Source: Aptenodytes patagonicus
Taxonomy: Eukaryota > Chordata > Aves > Sphenisciformes > Spheniscidae
Length of the DNA stretch: 64,000 bases
Direction: 5' to 3'
Assembly: GCF_965638725.1 (NCBI RefSeq)
Contig: NC_134953.1
Location: forward strand, 35,516,854-35,580,853
Shown here piece after piece: positions 12,701 to 26,599 of the stretch. The translations under genes were made by a program, and so were the position numbers. How positions within the stretch are numbered: the stretch's first letter is position 1; each line of letters opens with the position of its first letter. The notes below the pieces were generated by a model. It was not told where the DNA came from. It searched no databases and saw nothing but the letters and a program-made list of their open reading frames with translations.

Positions 12701-15700
12701 AGCTGACAGATGTAGGTCACAGAGCAGAGACCCTTCCAGCACTTGACTAAGTCTAAGTTTCGTCTTTGATGCTTATGAAGATTCTGCACAAAAAGCATCT
12801 CTGAGCACAGAAAGAGCTCAGCACCCTTTAAGAGCTAAAGTCTATGCTGCAGACCGTTTCCTCCGATCCATCACCTCCAGCTTTCTTTGTGCCCCTTTTC
12901 TTTTTACCATCTGCAAACATTTGTGCAATTGAGTCGTACCAGCAAATGCACTTAAAGAAAGCCAGCGTCTGAGCTTCACAGAACAGTCTTCAGGGAAACT
13001 GAAGTTTATATTAGCTCAGGAGCATTTATTTTGGAAGTGTCCGTGCAAACAGACAAACAGACATCCAAACAGAAAGCACCACCAACACAATAAGAGCACC
13101 CACACCCCAGCAAGCCAACACCGTGATTAACAATGGTTCACAAAACACTGTTTCACATCAATCCACGGAGTTAAAAAAGTAATAGACATTTGAAAGGTAC
13201 ATAAATACCAGAGAACAGCAATTGCATCATCAACATGATGCAAGTAGAAGAGAAGGTTGGATGCTCTGGAAAATTTCTTCTGTGTGAATTATTCACTTAG
13301 CTGAAATAACTTCTCTTTCCTTTTCATCTTGCCCTGTTCAGGAAGAAAACCATATATTTGAATATGGGGTACCATATAGTATCCTCCACATACAGTACAG
13401 CACTTGCTTTCCACTCCAGGACGAGACATTCAAACTGGGCCAGTCATATTAGGAAATGGAGTGCGAAAAGGTGGTTGTGTTTTACATTCTGAAATGTGAA
13501 AATCTGAGGTTTCAGAGATTATTATGGACGTTACGTTGATCTTATTCCCCTATGGGCTCCACATGCAACATGTCCACTATGACCAGACTCAATCTCATGC
13601 ACGGCCAAGATGACACAGTATTAGTGCCATGTGGAGGTGGACAGAGAGCCACTCTTCAAGTCACAATGCACGTAGCAGTGGCTGCATCAGCTCCCTCCTG
13701 ATTGCTCTACTCAAAGGCTGTGCTAGAAAGTAAAACAACACCCTACGTGATAATGTTATGAAACCTTGTCTCATTGCACATATGCAGAACAAGGCTGAAC
13801 TTTCACTGCAAAGACAACCTTAGTTCAGGCACTTTGCAGTTTCTGAACACTCGGTGACCTGAATATTTGTTAATCAGCTGTAGTGTTGTTAGCATACCCA
13901 TACATCTATGTCCTGCACTTTGGGTGCCCTGTACCATTTTAGAAGTACCGGTATTTGAAAAGAAGGACGACCCCACACAACTAGCTTACCTCAGCCCACA
14001 GCCTCAGGCAACCCATGCAGAATCTGAGATAGACAACAAACTACTGGAGTACAGGGAGAAAATTATGGAGATATAGGAGAGTAATGTAAAAAAGAAAGCA
14101 GACAATGGGGGTCACTGCATGAAGGGCACTCTGAAACAAACCTGTACATACCAATGTTTCCCTCTGCTGAACAACAAGAAGACACAGGGTGTGAAGGGAG
14201 TAAAGCTGTGTTTTCACAGAGGTAAACTGTAATAGGTTTCCATCTTAGGTCTCAAACCTATCACAGCAATATTTTGTTTACTCATATGATGTATCATTTG
14301 GGATAATGTATCTATATAAATGTACAAACTTTTGAAAGAATATTTTATGGTTTTAATTTTCAGGGTACAATTTCTTTCATTTGTAGATTTCCCAGGCTAT
14401 AGATCTCCTGTCTAGCAGCTCTCTCTTGGTGTTTAAAACTCCAGAGCCAAGCTACTCTAAGTCCTTACTGAACCTAGCACTTACACGATAGCAGGGATAA
14501 CCACCAGCCCTAAAAAGGGCACCCCAGAGAACTCAGTCATCAGAAAAAATCCAGCAAGGCAAAGGAACAAGGCCCTTCACGTTAATTTAACAACCTACTA
14601 TCCCCTGAAATCACTGTCAATACTAACCTATTTATCTAGCAACTAAACAAATGTATATGACTTTCCTATGCAAGAACACACTGATTAAACCTTAAAACAT
14701 TTCAGGCAGGGCATATTTCTCAAATAAAAATCAGACCTTATTAAACCTCAAAGGAAATTCAACATAAACACACAGCATCAAAAAGCCAGGAGCATGTAAG
14801 AATTCAGTCTTAGTTTTAGTCAAAATTCAGTGATTTCTTTTCAATTGCTTCAGTTGCAACATTTTCAGAAGTATAGAGAACTGTCCTTTGAGAGCTAACC
14901 AGTAAAAAGAGCACGGCTCTCCTTCTTACAGAGTCACGTAGTAGGGAGGCCTTTATGCCCTGCTAAATGTAAAATATTTTAGAAAAACAAAACCAGGAAA
15001 CAAACTGGGATTTGGTCAAGAGTTCATGCTGGCTGAATCACTGTGGTGTGGAAACCACCAGCTCTAAAGACGGAAAGTCCGAAACCATGCATTCCCTCAC
15101 AGAAAGGGAAAGAAAAAAAAAAAAAAAGGCATTAAAGACCCATTTGGCTTGCTGGTAAGCTCCCCCAACATCTGAAACACAGGAGAGGCTGCCTATGGAT
15201 AGGTGCCTTGACCCTTTTCCTCCTCATCTCTCTCTAAGCACAGCCAGCAATTTGATCCGCATCACAGTTTTTCATATTGGGTGCAGTGAGAATTGTTTAA
15301 ATGTCACTCCCTGACTCAAGATGCAGAAATGCTGTAGGGTCAGGGCACTGCTTCTTCCTTCCACATCCTGCACCTATTGCCCTCTTCTGCCTTTCCCCAG
15401 GAAAAAAAATTCTACATACTTTACAGATTGAACATGACCGGTTTCTAAGTAGAGATTCGTTCAGTCTTCTCTGGATTGCCTTTTTTTATCTGAGAGCTTC
15501 CAAGGAAATATGGCTCAAAAGCAATTAAGGCCAACTGTTCTTGGACAAAGACATACAACAATCAGCATATTTAGCAAGGCAACACAGTCATTTTGAAAGA
15601 GGCCTGGAAAATCCTAACATTGTTAAAATTTATCTTCACAACTGCTGACAAGATCTAGTGAAGATGTTTGTGTTCTGCTCATGCATTTCATCGTCTTTCA

Positions 15701-16135
15701 TAAGCCAAAATCTTATTAGCAGATCATTTTAGCAAAGTTCAAAAGCCAAACTGTTGTGTATGCCCATTGCTTGTAGCAAGGATAACAGTTCTTGACAATA
15801 ACCTATTGTCCATACATTTTTTGCTTTCCTTGTTTTCAAAGTACTGGCATACATAAACATGCTATACTTAGGTACTAATCATCACATTATTTGACATAAT
15901 CCTGTCACTAAAGCTAAGAATCCTATCAGCTTTCTGGTAACGCTCAGACTCACCTTGTCGCTGTATCTGCGGCAGCCTTTTTGGCTGTGCTGGATGGGAC
16001 GACCAAGAGCCGCAGCAAGAAAGGAATATAACTGTGCTGCAGAACAAGAGGAGAGCTAGTCCAGCGGCCAAACTTCGTAAGCTGAGGAAACCCAAGATCA
16101 GTTCTGCAACATATTTCCTTACACAGACTTATCTA
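9710..16135. other. Gene-free intergenic DNA
   Basis: No gene is supported. Simple tracts are a T/C run near 10,703-10,725, a purine run of A and G near 10,989-11,021, and an A-run at 15,113-15,127. A degraded ancient repeat at 11,125-11,213 is listed separately. Open frames here are short and do not agree with codon-like composition or any family I recognise. Confidence 0.55.
11125..11213. repeat. Degraded ancient palindromic repeat fragment
   Basis: The left end reads GGGTCAGATCCTGGGCAGTG followed by TAAAG. The right part contains GATTTATAGCAGCTG and then AAGCCCC, roughly the reverse complement of the left end. This is the pattern of an old, partly self-complementary repeat seen in archosaur and turtle DNA (GGGCCAGATCC...GTGTAAA type). 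I cannot name the family, and the copy is much eroded. Confidence 0.35.
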
Positions 16136-16140
16136 CATCA

Positions 16141-16230
16141 TTTATTCTCTCTGTGCCTCCGCTCTGTAAAATGGTACTTTTATATAACAGGCTCTGTGAG
16201 AATAAATACAGTATGAAGTGGCATACTGAC
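16141..16230 (+). mobile_element. MIR-like SINE fragment
   Basis: The stretch resembles the central part of the MIR SINE consensus. It has TTCTCTCTGTGCCTC, then CTCTGTAAAATGG, then a T/A-rich gap, then CTGTGAGAATAAATACAGTATG, which parallels MIR's segment from CTCTGTGCCTCAG through CTGTAAAATGG to the GTGAGGATTAAATG region. MIR-type CORE-SINEs are ancient and survive in birds only as eroded pieces. No tRNA-like head or 3' tail is evident, so it is a partial relic. A chance match is possible but the ordered motifs make it unlikely. Confidence 0.5.
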
Positions 16231-16239
16231 AGGGAACGT

Positions 16240-19200
16240 GGAAATACCTCTGAATCTATGATAACTCCCCATTACCAACCAGTCATTTTTAACACTCAAA
16301 AATGAATGATTCCAGAGAAAGTTACAGTGGAAGCGACTCACAAAAGACTGAAGAATCACACTGTTTCCTCAACCGAGTTCAGTTTTGTGAGTTTAAATTT
16401 AAAAGGGTTCATTTACCATAGTGATTCCATTTGGAAAGCAGTCTTTGAAAATTATAAGCAGCTTTCTACAGAGCAAACTGCCAGCTAGCAGCAATGTTAT
16501 TTCATAGCACTGGTCACAACGACCAAGGAAGCCTTTCAAAACAGCAACGCATGTTCCAGGATGTCTTGAGAAAAAGATCTATAAAAACCGCGCATCGAAA
16601 ACCTGGGACTCTTGTGCTTTCACTGCTCTCAGCTCCACATGCTGCCAGCATCTGTAACATGAACTACTGCATTCTGAGTACTCCCTCCGCCCTGTCCCAT
16701 GTCACTACTCCCACCCTAAAGTCTGGCAGGGTGCATCTACATTAGTGTTCAAGTTTGGAGCAGCAGTGCGCTTTTGAAGCCAGTCCCTCAAATGCCCCAC
16801 TTCCCGTGCTTTGCTTTGCATCACGGAGCAGTCCCCGAGCGCACAGACTGGATTCCTTTCAGACCAGGAAGGGGTACCCCGGCAGCACAGGCAAAGCACA
16901 CTAGCTGCATGCAGGATGCAGTCCAGGGGACCTCAGTAGAGCTGCAGCTCTCCGGGTTCACTCCTAGTTGCTACTATACTTGCTTGTGGAGAAATTGCCT
17001 CAGAGTATCAGACACTCATTCTCCTTCAGGGAAACTTAACAAACCCTTTCTACTCTGTACAACCACCCAAAACTCACATTGCTCCCCTCCACCCTCCCAA
17101 AAAAGCAGCTTCATGCCTGTCTTTTCAGATATTTACGCAGCCAGCACCTCCAGTGGATCATAACATTTGAACTGTTACCGTCTTGGACTGGTCTTTGTTA
17201 AAACTGTCTGTCATCATTTAGGTCCCTGCTCACCTGCCAGTATTCTGTCACTCACCTCTTCCCTTTCACCTATTTCTACTCTTCCTTTCTTTCTTTTGGA
17301 CTCTCTTGTTCCGTTTTATGATTTTAGTTACGACTAAAGCTCGCACTCATCGCTAACACCAAATTCATCTGAAATAACTCCTTCGTCTTCTGTGATTTCT
17401 TTGATTTTATGTGACTGAATTTCTATGCAAGTTCTACCAGTGCAATCTGGAACTTCACGCTATCTATAGAGAAATCATCTCCTCTTATTTCTCAGATAGC
17501 TGCAGCATGGTCTTTTGCTTTGTGGGCCAACCCAGGACCGCAGAACTGAATGGAAGGACCTCAGCTGACTGCAACAGGCAGTCCCCTAAATGCACTTAAT
17601 GAAGTCATTCAAACAACTGATACTATTTATGTTAAATTTCATGACTATATGACATTCAGAGATAACCATGTATGTTCTGTGTCTTTTGCGAATATATTTT
17701 TCCTATTATACAATCTGAAAAAATACTGGGTTTGTTCTAATGTAATTGTAAGAATCAAATTTATATACAAGACCTTTAGAAAACAGAGACCCACCTCTAA
17801 ATGCAAAGAACAAACATTTGCATTACCTATTTATATTAAAATATGCAGAAATTTCCAAAGTATTCAGTCAACTTATAAATTTTTATAACTTCTTCAAATT
17901 GTTAACATTTTTTTAACACACAGCATTATTTCAGCTTTGTGGAAGGCTCAATAACAATCTTTCTGGTCTGGAAAAAAGGAAAGAACATTATAATAAAGAA
18001 TGCAGAATAAATAAAAACAAAACAGTACAAGCCGTACATCCACGCATACAAAGACAACTTTCATGGTGAGCTATAAGCAATTATAATAACACAATGTGCT
18101 GCATGTTGATTTCACCAGTGAAAAGAATTTCTCCAGTTATTGAAGACTTTCCTGGCAGAATTTCAGAAAAAAAATTCTGACATTCTCCCAATCTGACTTC
18201 TGTGCAATGCAAGTCATGCACATTTTAAACACTGATGAATAATACTGCCTTTCTTCTGTGAACTGTTAACAGCTGTAGAAACTATTATAGCCTGCTTAAA
18301 ATCATGTCTCTGTAGTCAATACTCTCCAGACACTTAGCAATACTAAAGCTATTCCTGGGGCTAAACTAGAATTGCTATGTGAGTACAAAGTTTGATTTAT
18401 GTTGAAATGAAACAACAAACATCTGATCTTTCCTTTTTTAAATAGCCATTCATACAAACGCGAGTATCAGCTGCATAACTAGAAAGTGATGTACCGAATT
18501 TACAGAAATTAGACAAAGGAAGACCACCCACAGTTACCTTCAAGAAGAAAAGATTTGTCAGAGGGTGAAAGGTTGCTGGTGAAGATACTTTGTACAGTCG
18601 TGGCTGCCCTCATGTCCTCATGGTGAGGCTGTGCTTTATGAGAGTGATGTTTCATGAATCTAATTTTTCAAGTCTTCTGAAAGACACAAAATTGATCAGC
18701 AGCCCAGTACCGTATCTTGGCGATGCTGATCATCAGCTGCTCTCAGACTGATCACAGGCTCAGTGGACTGCCTAATAAAACCGTCCAGATGCATCCAAGA
18801 GGAAGTCAAGGTCTCTGTGTGCTAATGTTATTCTTTCGCATCCCAAAGCACAGGTGGGAACAGAAGAAATGCTCAGTTGTGGTTCCTCTGACATTTTTGA
18901 AATGATGACTGGGAAGAGAGAGGAAAAGACGGCAGTGGAACAAGAGAAAACCTTAAAACACATACAAAATTTCAGGTACGTTCTACAGATTCACGTACGT
19001 TACTAAGATGTGCTGAAAATCCAGTTTTGATTCCTCACTCCAACAAACTGCCATCAAAGTTCCTTTATTTTTTAATACATCTTCACCTTTCAAGAAATGA
19101 AAACACATAAGTAAATACAATCACATTTGTGGGGGGTTTGTGATCTCTGACAAAGATAGCAATTAATTTGACCAATAACAATAATAAAGTGAGGGTAAGA

Positions 19201-22200
19201 CTAACTTGAAATAAGACACTCTTCTTCCAGAAGAACATCATAAATTGATCGGGAAGAATTTAACAGCCTCAAATTAATGCTCCAACTTCTTCTAGATTAA
19301 TATTAAATCTTTAGCTGTTAAAGTATCTAGAAAGGTGAAAGATAAGCTAATTGTTCAGCTCATTACTAGTTTTTCTTCTGTCAGTAAGTTACCTTTTTTA
19401 AAGCATCACATTTGCATCTTCATATCAGAGCTCTTTAGGGAAGTTTCAGCGTGCACCAGTATTTCCCCATGTTGCACAGGTACCCTTCAGCTGCCCTAGG
19501 TTTCATCAAACAGAGCTCTCCACACACAGCCCCCGTGCCTGGCTGGGGAAAGTGCCACCGGGTCATGCCTATGGCAAATTCAGTGTTGCTTTCCGAAAAG
19601 CCTCTGTTGTTAGTTCCACCAGCTAACCTTCACTCCAGGGACAGCCTTTACTAAAAATGCACATGACTGGTGCAGCTGCCCAAGGATAGGAGCTCACTCT
19701 CACTAAAACCTGCATTGCCCACCACTGCTGTAGTGGGACTGTGCAAGACTGAGGACTCCGGAGGCAAAACAAAGCTTGAAATTCCAAATGCAGATCTAAC
19801 ACACAGTGGAATTGCTGTAATTCTCTTTTCTTTCATTTCAACATAAATCAAGTTCTTGTGCTGAGCTTGAGACCACTGTTATTTTTGGGAAAACTCCCTT
19901 GGACTTTGCTCAGGACCCCAGTTCACATTTACACAGTCCTATCCCAGGCTGCTCCCAACCCCTCTGCTTTTCTTCCTCCCTACTAATTCTCTCGCTCCCT
20001 CTACTTTCCTTATTCCTTTTGTTCTTGCGTGTCTCCTTTTCTTCTCTGTGCTTTCAGCCTTACCCCATGCTGCCCTCTGGGCTAAGATCTCTCTCCCTGG
20101 GAGGGCTTTGGATGTCATATCTCCATAAATCTCGGGTAACACTCAGATTCAATGGGAGTAAAGCTGACCCATATCATTGGGTCTCTCTTGACAAGTATCC
20201 TCTGTCCTTCCTCCTGCCTCTTTGAACAATCTCATCCTGTCTTTATTTAGCATCTGTAACTTCGCTCCCTTCTTCTCCTTAGCTGTTGGGCCTACATTTC
20301 ATATTTGCTAATTTTGCCATACTTAGACTGAGAGCTCCTACAGGCAGAGTACAAAGTTGTTGGATTTTTCCTTCCTTTGTCTATAAAATGGTGTGCTATT
20401 TAAATGTTTTCCCATAACAATGGAAAGAGATGATCAGTTTACAACACTAAAGCATATGGAAGGAGAAGCAGTACACTTAAGGGGGAAGAGGACCCACTGT
20501 TTTCTTAAATGTTAATAGGTACCTAAGAAATAACTTTTTTTTTTTCCAAAAACACTGACCACATACAATGCAAAAAGATATTGTTTAGGAAAAAAAGCAT
20601 AAAAAAGGCACCAAGGTTACTAGTAGCCATTGTATCCTTTGGTCCGGGAATTTCAGCTGGGCTCTGATTCTTAATTCAGCACAGTCACAAGGCAACGCTG
20701 CAATTACAATCCTCCGGGGACTGTAAATGAAAAAAAAGTTATGTTCAAATCAACCGATTTCCAAGGTCACGCATTTGAGATCAGGGCAGCAGGGAACCAA
20801 TCAGCCTTACAAAACTTACAAAATAAGTACAAGCCGTGCAACTAGGAAATTCTCACAGGTATTCTCTTAACACCAACTTGATTTGCTAAACTCAATGGTC
20901 AGTAGTTCCATTGAACAGAGTAAGAAAAATCAGGCTGTGGGTTACAAGGGCAGATAATTTACAATGGGAGGCTGACAGTGGACCACATGGAAAATTAAGC
21001 AGCTTGGACTGCAGACAAGCTTAGAGAGAGGGTGAAGCAATGGCTATTTTGAGAATCCCTATTGGGCACAAACCAGCATTCTGCTATGGAGTGCTAATAA
21101 CATACATGAAACACTAACGGCTGCAACATGGGTAGAAAAAGTCAAATAACCTTTCAATATAAAACAATAGACTTAAAGTGATTCCATCCATCACAAAAGA
21201 GAAATGAAGCTGGAAAATCTCCAGCATGTAGGCACTGTAAATGTGAGAACAGAGCTTCCCAGCAATGGGGTCAGGAACTTCTGATCCTTGGCACTAATTC
21301 TGGAATGAGAAATCTTTTAGACAGGTTACCTCCTTATCTGCCTATATGCAGAAAACTCACTGATAACTGAAAAACTCTTAAGCAATCTTCTGTGCTGCTT
21401 TTCTATTACAATAATTACACATCGGCTGCTCAGAACTGAATGGTATCTGCTATCATTATCCTAACACATGTAACTATCCATCCAGACATTTACACTGCGC
21501 CTCTCATAGTGGGGAGGGACTATGAATATGAACACACAGGGCAAACAATACAATCAACACTTCCCATTTGGCTAGTATCGCTGCGTTAGTGCAGTCCACA
21601 GGCAGGTGCTGTCATTTCTGACAAGGCTGTTGGGTAACAGTGACAGGAATCTGTCCGATGCTGCCCACACGCGGGCCATGTCCCCCACGGCACGCCGACC
21701 TACTCCAAAGAAGTTTCATTTTAAAATTCTACTGAACATGTTACAAATACCAGCTGGCAACGTGCAATGTGTCACAGAGAAAGGGAAAGGCGTAACGGTC
21801 AAGAAAAAACAACAGGGAATTACCCTCCGAGGGCAGCAGTGGGCTTGCCGCAGCACGTGCTATGCTTGGTCGGAGAAACAGGTTGGATCTTTGTGATGGA
21901 GGGACGCTTGGCCCATCAAACAAGATAATGGGCAAAGGCTCCTCTGCGCTTCTCGTGCAATTCCCTGACCCTTCGGTTGCCAGAAGATTAGTGTTGTCAT
22001 AAAGATGATTTAAAGCAGCCTCAGGCTTTGCCAAGAATAAACGACAAGTGCCTTTACCCTCACAAGATCGTATTCACACCATGCGCAACTCCTTTTTCCC
22101 CAGGAAAAAGTCCTGTGCCAATGCATAAGAAGATGCATGTCAAAGACCTTTGACATTGCCTCAATACAACCACACAGCCTGCTGTCTGTTCTTCCCTTGG

Positions 22201-25200
22201 ACAAGGAAATTCCGAGGGACCTACTTACTCCTGCTTCCTGCCTTCTTTACACCACTTGAGGTGCAAAGCCGACAGAGGTGAACAACCAGTTACACTTCCT
22301 AGGCAGGCAATAAAATATCGGAGGGTCTCAACTAGCAGAAAAGCCTTTGCACACCTAGCCATGGCAGCTCAGAACGCTTCTGCTCCCATGCAAGAGGTTA
22401 TCAGACCCACAGCAGAGCTTTAAACTTTAAGCTGACTACCCACCAGAGCCTGTGAGACAAACATGTACGCTCCCTCTCCCCACCCAGATGCGAGCAAGCT
22501 CTCCACTGCCGGGGAGGGGGTCGATTGGATAGGTGGCAATACCTTCAGCTACACAAATAGATTTGGGAGAGCTCTTCTGCAGCATGCTGGGAGCTTGGGT
22601 TCAGTACGTTATGCAACGAGATAATTCCAGTATTGTCTCTTCAACAAAAAGTAAAAGGTCTCTGAAATGATGATTTTTGCTTTTGGAAATTATATTAAGA
22701 CCAGTGCAGAAACTGGTAGCAAAGAAGTGATTCATGAACACCAACAAAGTGATTCACCAGCCCCTCACTAGGAAGTGATATCATCACAGCACATCTCCAT
22801 GAGAATGGCAGAAGAGAAGCATTGTTTCACAGGACAGGAAAGTGCTGTATTCTCCAAAAGAAAAGTATTAAATCTGCAGGTGTGTATGACAAACAAGAGG
22901 GGGCAAATTGTCAGTGCTCTGGGCAGTGAGTCAGGTGCCCAGCACGGTGACTACCAAATGCTTGTAAGCACTACTGAAGAATACCAGAACATTTCCAGTC
23001 TGGGCTGGGGTAAATTGCAAGCTCTGGGTATATTGTACAATTACCCCACAGCCCAACCAGATTTTTCTCTACCTGATCCGTCACTCCTCGCTCCATCCCT
23101 CCAGCCACAAACAGTAAAATCCTTTCTTGCTCCCTGCTTAGCAGCCACATAGTGAGTGTGCTCTTGCATTCTCTTACCTCAGTCCCACACTCTCTCTGAC
23201 CCACAAAATTGCCTCCGCTCTCAGTCTTGCCAGAGATCTATACGCCTTAACAGTATGCCTGCTCCACCCCTTTGCCCTACCCAGCACAGCCACCCAGGTG
23301 CTCCAGCGCTTCTCAGGTCGAAAGGCACAGGGCTGCTGCACATCCAGCTGGCCTAGGGAACCCCAAAGCTCTTCTGATCCCTGTGCTACACCGATTCTCA
23401 CCTTGTGGCTCACACTAAGGAGAAGCTGAATGCACGTATGCAGCTGCTGGGGAGGCAGAAAGCGAGGGAATTTTAGGTTTCAGCATGTACGCCACATGTT
23501 GTCTTCAAGGGTGACGTGCAGGATAACAGTTTTTTTCAGTTCTTAAAACTGTACCTTGTGTTGGACATGACCATGCTCCCTGCAGTTATTCTGGGCGGTA
23601 TCAGCTTGTCAGCACCTCAAAGCCCTAAGCATGCTGCACTTTGCCATGCCTTGTCATCAATGATCTGCCCCTTGCAAAGCAGGCAGCAATAGGCTTGCAG
23701 CTACGTAACTACCAAACTGACGATGACAAGCTGACATTGCCCAGATTAAGAGGATTTTCTTTCTGTCAGTCTTATTCCTTCTCCTCAGCCTGTCCTGTGT
23801 GCCAAGATGTCAAAGTACTACCCCTCCAGTTCACCTGATAGCGATGCTTCTTCCTCACCTACAAAACTCCTCTCAAAAAACCTACGCTTATAGCACCTGA
23901 CATCAGCAGCCCTAGGCATTTGAAAGACAATAAAACCAGTGCTGCTTTCCTCCCCAGCCTGCTGCCCAGCTGTGCCAGAGACGAGGGACACCTCGAATCC
24001 AGGGAACTGCCAGAGAAAAGAATGGCGAATTTTTGAATCACTCAATTTCTCCAAAACTCCTTTAACTCTCTGCAGGAAGACTGGTGGGCCTGCTGCTGCA
24101 CGGATCTGCTGGCCCACAGCATGCCAGAGGCTACTGTCAAATCAAGGCTTTAGGAGCGATCACAGCACAGCAGGCACGTCCAAGCAGCGCCGGAGAAGTC
24201 ATCTGCAAGGGAGAACAAATCCTGTGCCATGCAAAATGAAAGCAAGCTGTAAGTATTTATTCTGCTATTGCTCCTAAACCCCCAGGGACTGGCCTTTTAA
24301 TGCAACTTGTATCCTCCAATCTAGTAACCTTAGTTCCCTGCGGACTGGTGCTGTAGATGTATAAACAGGGCTTAGAGCTGAGCAGCTCTAGGATTTCTGA
24401 TGTATCCAGCCACACTTGGTGCCAGCCGGAGCAACACGAGACTCCTCATGCAATCCATCTGCTTCATTGGGTTCACCTAGAAAAGCAAGCCAGCCACCCA
24501 CCAGCCTTCCAACTCAGCCCTCAGTCACACCCAAACAGCAGCGTGGAAGGAAAGCTGCTCTCTCTGTTCCAGCAGTGCCCACAGGCTCAGGTGCAGCGAC
24601 AGACAGCTCCTGTCCCAGAGAGCCTCCATCTAAAAGGACAGTCAAAGGGAGGAGACACACACAAATGGGGAACCTGATTGTGTGACTTTTCTGTGTGGTA
24701 GGGCACAAGAGAGACCATATTCTTGATATGGTTTCAGTGTTTCTGTATATTAGACAAGATGATAGGGGAACTCAATCAGCAACAGGAAATGGAAATGCCC
24801 CTTCCTTTGGCCAAACACACAAAAAAAGCACTGGGCCTGATTTTCCCCTGGTGACACTTACTTAACATCAGTGTAACCCAACCAATTTTCACAGTTACTC
24901 CTCATATACTTAAATAAGAAGAAAATCTAATTTTCCGTTTGGCTTAGGGAAAAAGATACTGCTCTTGGAGTAAACAAGCATAAGTAACCTGTTAGCAAGC
25001 ATTTTAGAGAACATTTCACTGTGGTGAACATATTTCCTCAAGTTATTTCTATGATCTAGATGAGCAGCAACTGTTGTACTCACCTCTTCAAAAATTATCA
25101 AGTATCATCAGTTAATGAGTCCTGCATTACAGTGTTTCCATCCAAAGAGCCTCCTTGTTGTGCATATGCACCACTTCGTTAAAGTCATGGAGGCATACCC

Positions 25201-26485
25201 CAGACAGAGCAGGCTGGAATAGATCACAGATACCCATTTTATCTCAATTACCCAGAAAAGTGAATGGTTCACTTCTTCTGTGTAATATAAAACCTCATGT
25301 ACCACAGGAACAGAAGCTTAAAGGCCACATAGTACTTTCATTTTGTGTGCGCATCTTCCAGTGATGTCAGCTGGATGCGAGCTTCTGATTCTCAGCCAGT
25401 ACAACTTTTGCCAGGAAGTATTTTCAGACATACCCCATCAGCTCTGGGCTCACACTTTCGTCCCAACAAAACTTGATGTCTCTCCACACCATCCAAACTT
25501 GTACTGTCACTTTTACACAATAGAGGGGGGAAAAAAAGAGCTTGCGTAAGTAAAATTTACTTTGTTAAATTCTGGAGGCTCTTTGAAAGGTAAAAGCATT
25601 TTTAAATCTTGGCCTCAGGTAAAACATTCTCTGCTTGCAGGAGTTTGAATGGGATGACCACATTTCTAGGCATAGGGACAGCTGATAAACTGTGGTAATC
25701 TCGCCACAAGTTAAGAATTTAACAACATGATGATGGCTTAAGCCAACAGGTATCATTTCACCACAGGGCGTGAGAGCAGAGTTCCTGAAGTTCAGCTGGT
25801 TCCTGAAGCACAGCTGAGGAGTGACAGTGTGTTAAGCTACAGCAACACGATTGCTTGCAATTGTCTCTTTTATAGTCTAAGTGCTAAACTATCCTTGTTC
25901 CGAGACATGCATCATCTTGCAAAATATTGCAAGAAATGCAGGGCACAGAGCAGAAGAAAGGTTATCTTTAACTTGTTAGGCTTCCCACAGAGTTTTCAGA
26001 TTCTGCACGTAGATTTAACCAATTTTATCATTTTGGTTACATCAGAACATCTTTATATCAAAACAACCAACTTCTTGTTATCAAACTCTTTTTTTTTAAT
26101 TCTAGTTATATGCCACCCCCTTGAAGTAAAATAGCTCAGATTCACACATAAAGATTGAGATGAGATAATGGAAATAAAAGATAATGAATCACCTGGTTTT
26201 GTACACAAAATAAGCATCTGTAATTACAAAGCAGCCAATGCGCTGACTCTGCCTTGAGTTACATTACAGACTGGCCCCTTGGATCCCAGGACTTAAAATC
26301 ACCTTTGCTCTCTCTGTCACAGGTCAAGTACAGCTCAGCCAAACCAGGAGATTTGTGCCAAACAGTTTGTATTTCCAACAATTAAATATTGAATTCGCCT
26401 TTTATAAGTCACTTAGGAATCACGCTTGCACAATTATTTGCATACACAGCCACTTTATTTCAGCCCCAAATACAAAAAGCTATTA
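16240..26485. other. Gene-free intergenic DNA
   Basis: No exon, RNA gene or young transposon was found. ATTTGCAT octamers occur at 17,816 and 19,410. A pyrimidine-rich stretch lies near 19,960-20,100. At 20,329-20,390 there is TTAGACTGAGAGCTCCTACA followed by GGCAGAG and then TCTATAAAATGG, which resembles old LINE 3'-end relics of L2/CR1 type but is too eroded to call. At 24,831-24,900 GGGCCTGATTTTCCCCTGGTG followed by CAGTGTAAC may be another piece of the palindromic repeat family. Confidence 0.5.
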
Positions 26486-26492
26486 ACAGTTA

Positions 26493-26590
26493 GCCAGATT
26501 CTGCTCTCGCTTGCCCTAGTGCAAAACCACGTCATTTCCACTAAGATCAGTGGAGCCTGAGTTTTGTACCACACATGGGAGAGCAGAACT
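26493..26590. repeat. Ancient palindromic repeat, both arms still visible
   Basis: TTCTGCTCTC at 26,499-26,508 pairs perfectly with GAGAGCAGAA at 26,579-26,588. The centre, CCACT-AAGATC-AGTGG at 26,538-26,553, is also self-complementary and sits almost exactly midway. The whole unit is therefore a roughly 96-bp degraded palindrome. It looks like a MITE-like or hairpin repeat of the type common as relics in turtles, crocodilians and birds (AGATTCTGCTCTC...TTGAAGTCAA... type). The family name is not known to me. Confidence 0.5.
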
Positions 26591-26599
26591 TCTTTTTCA

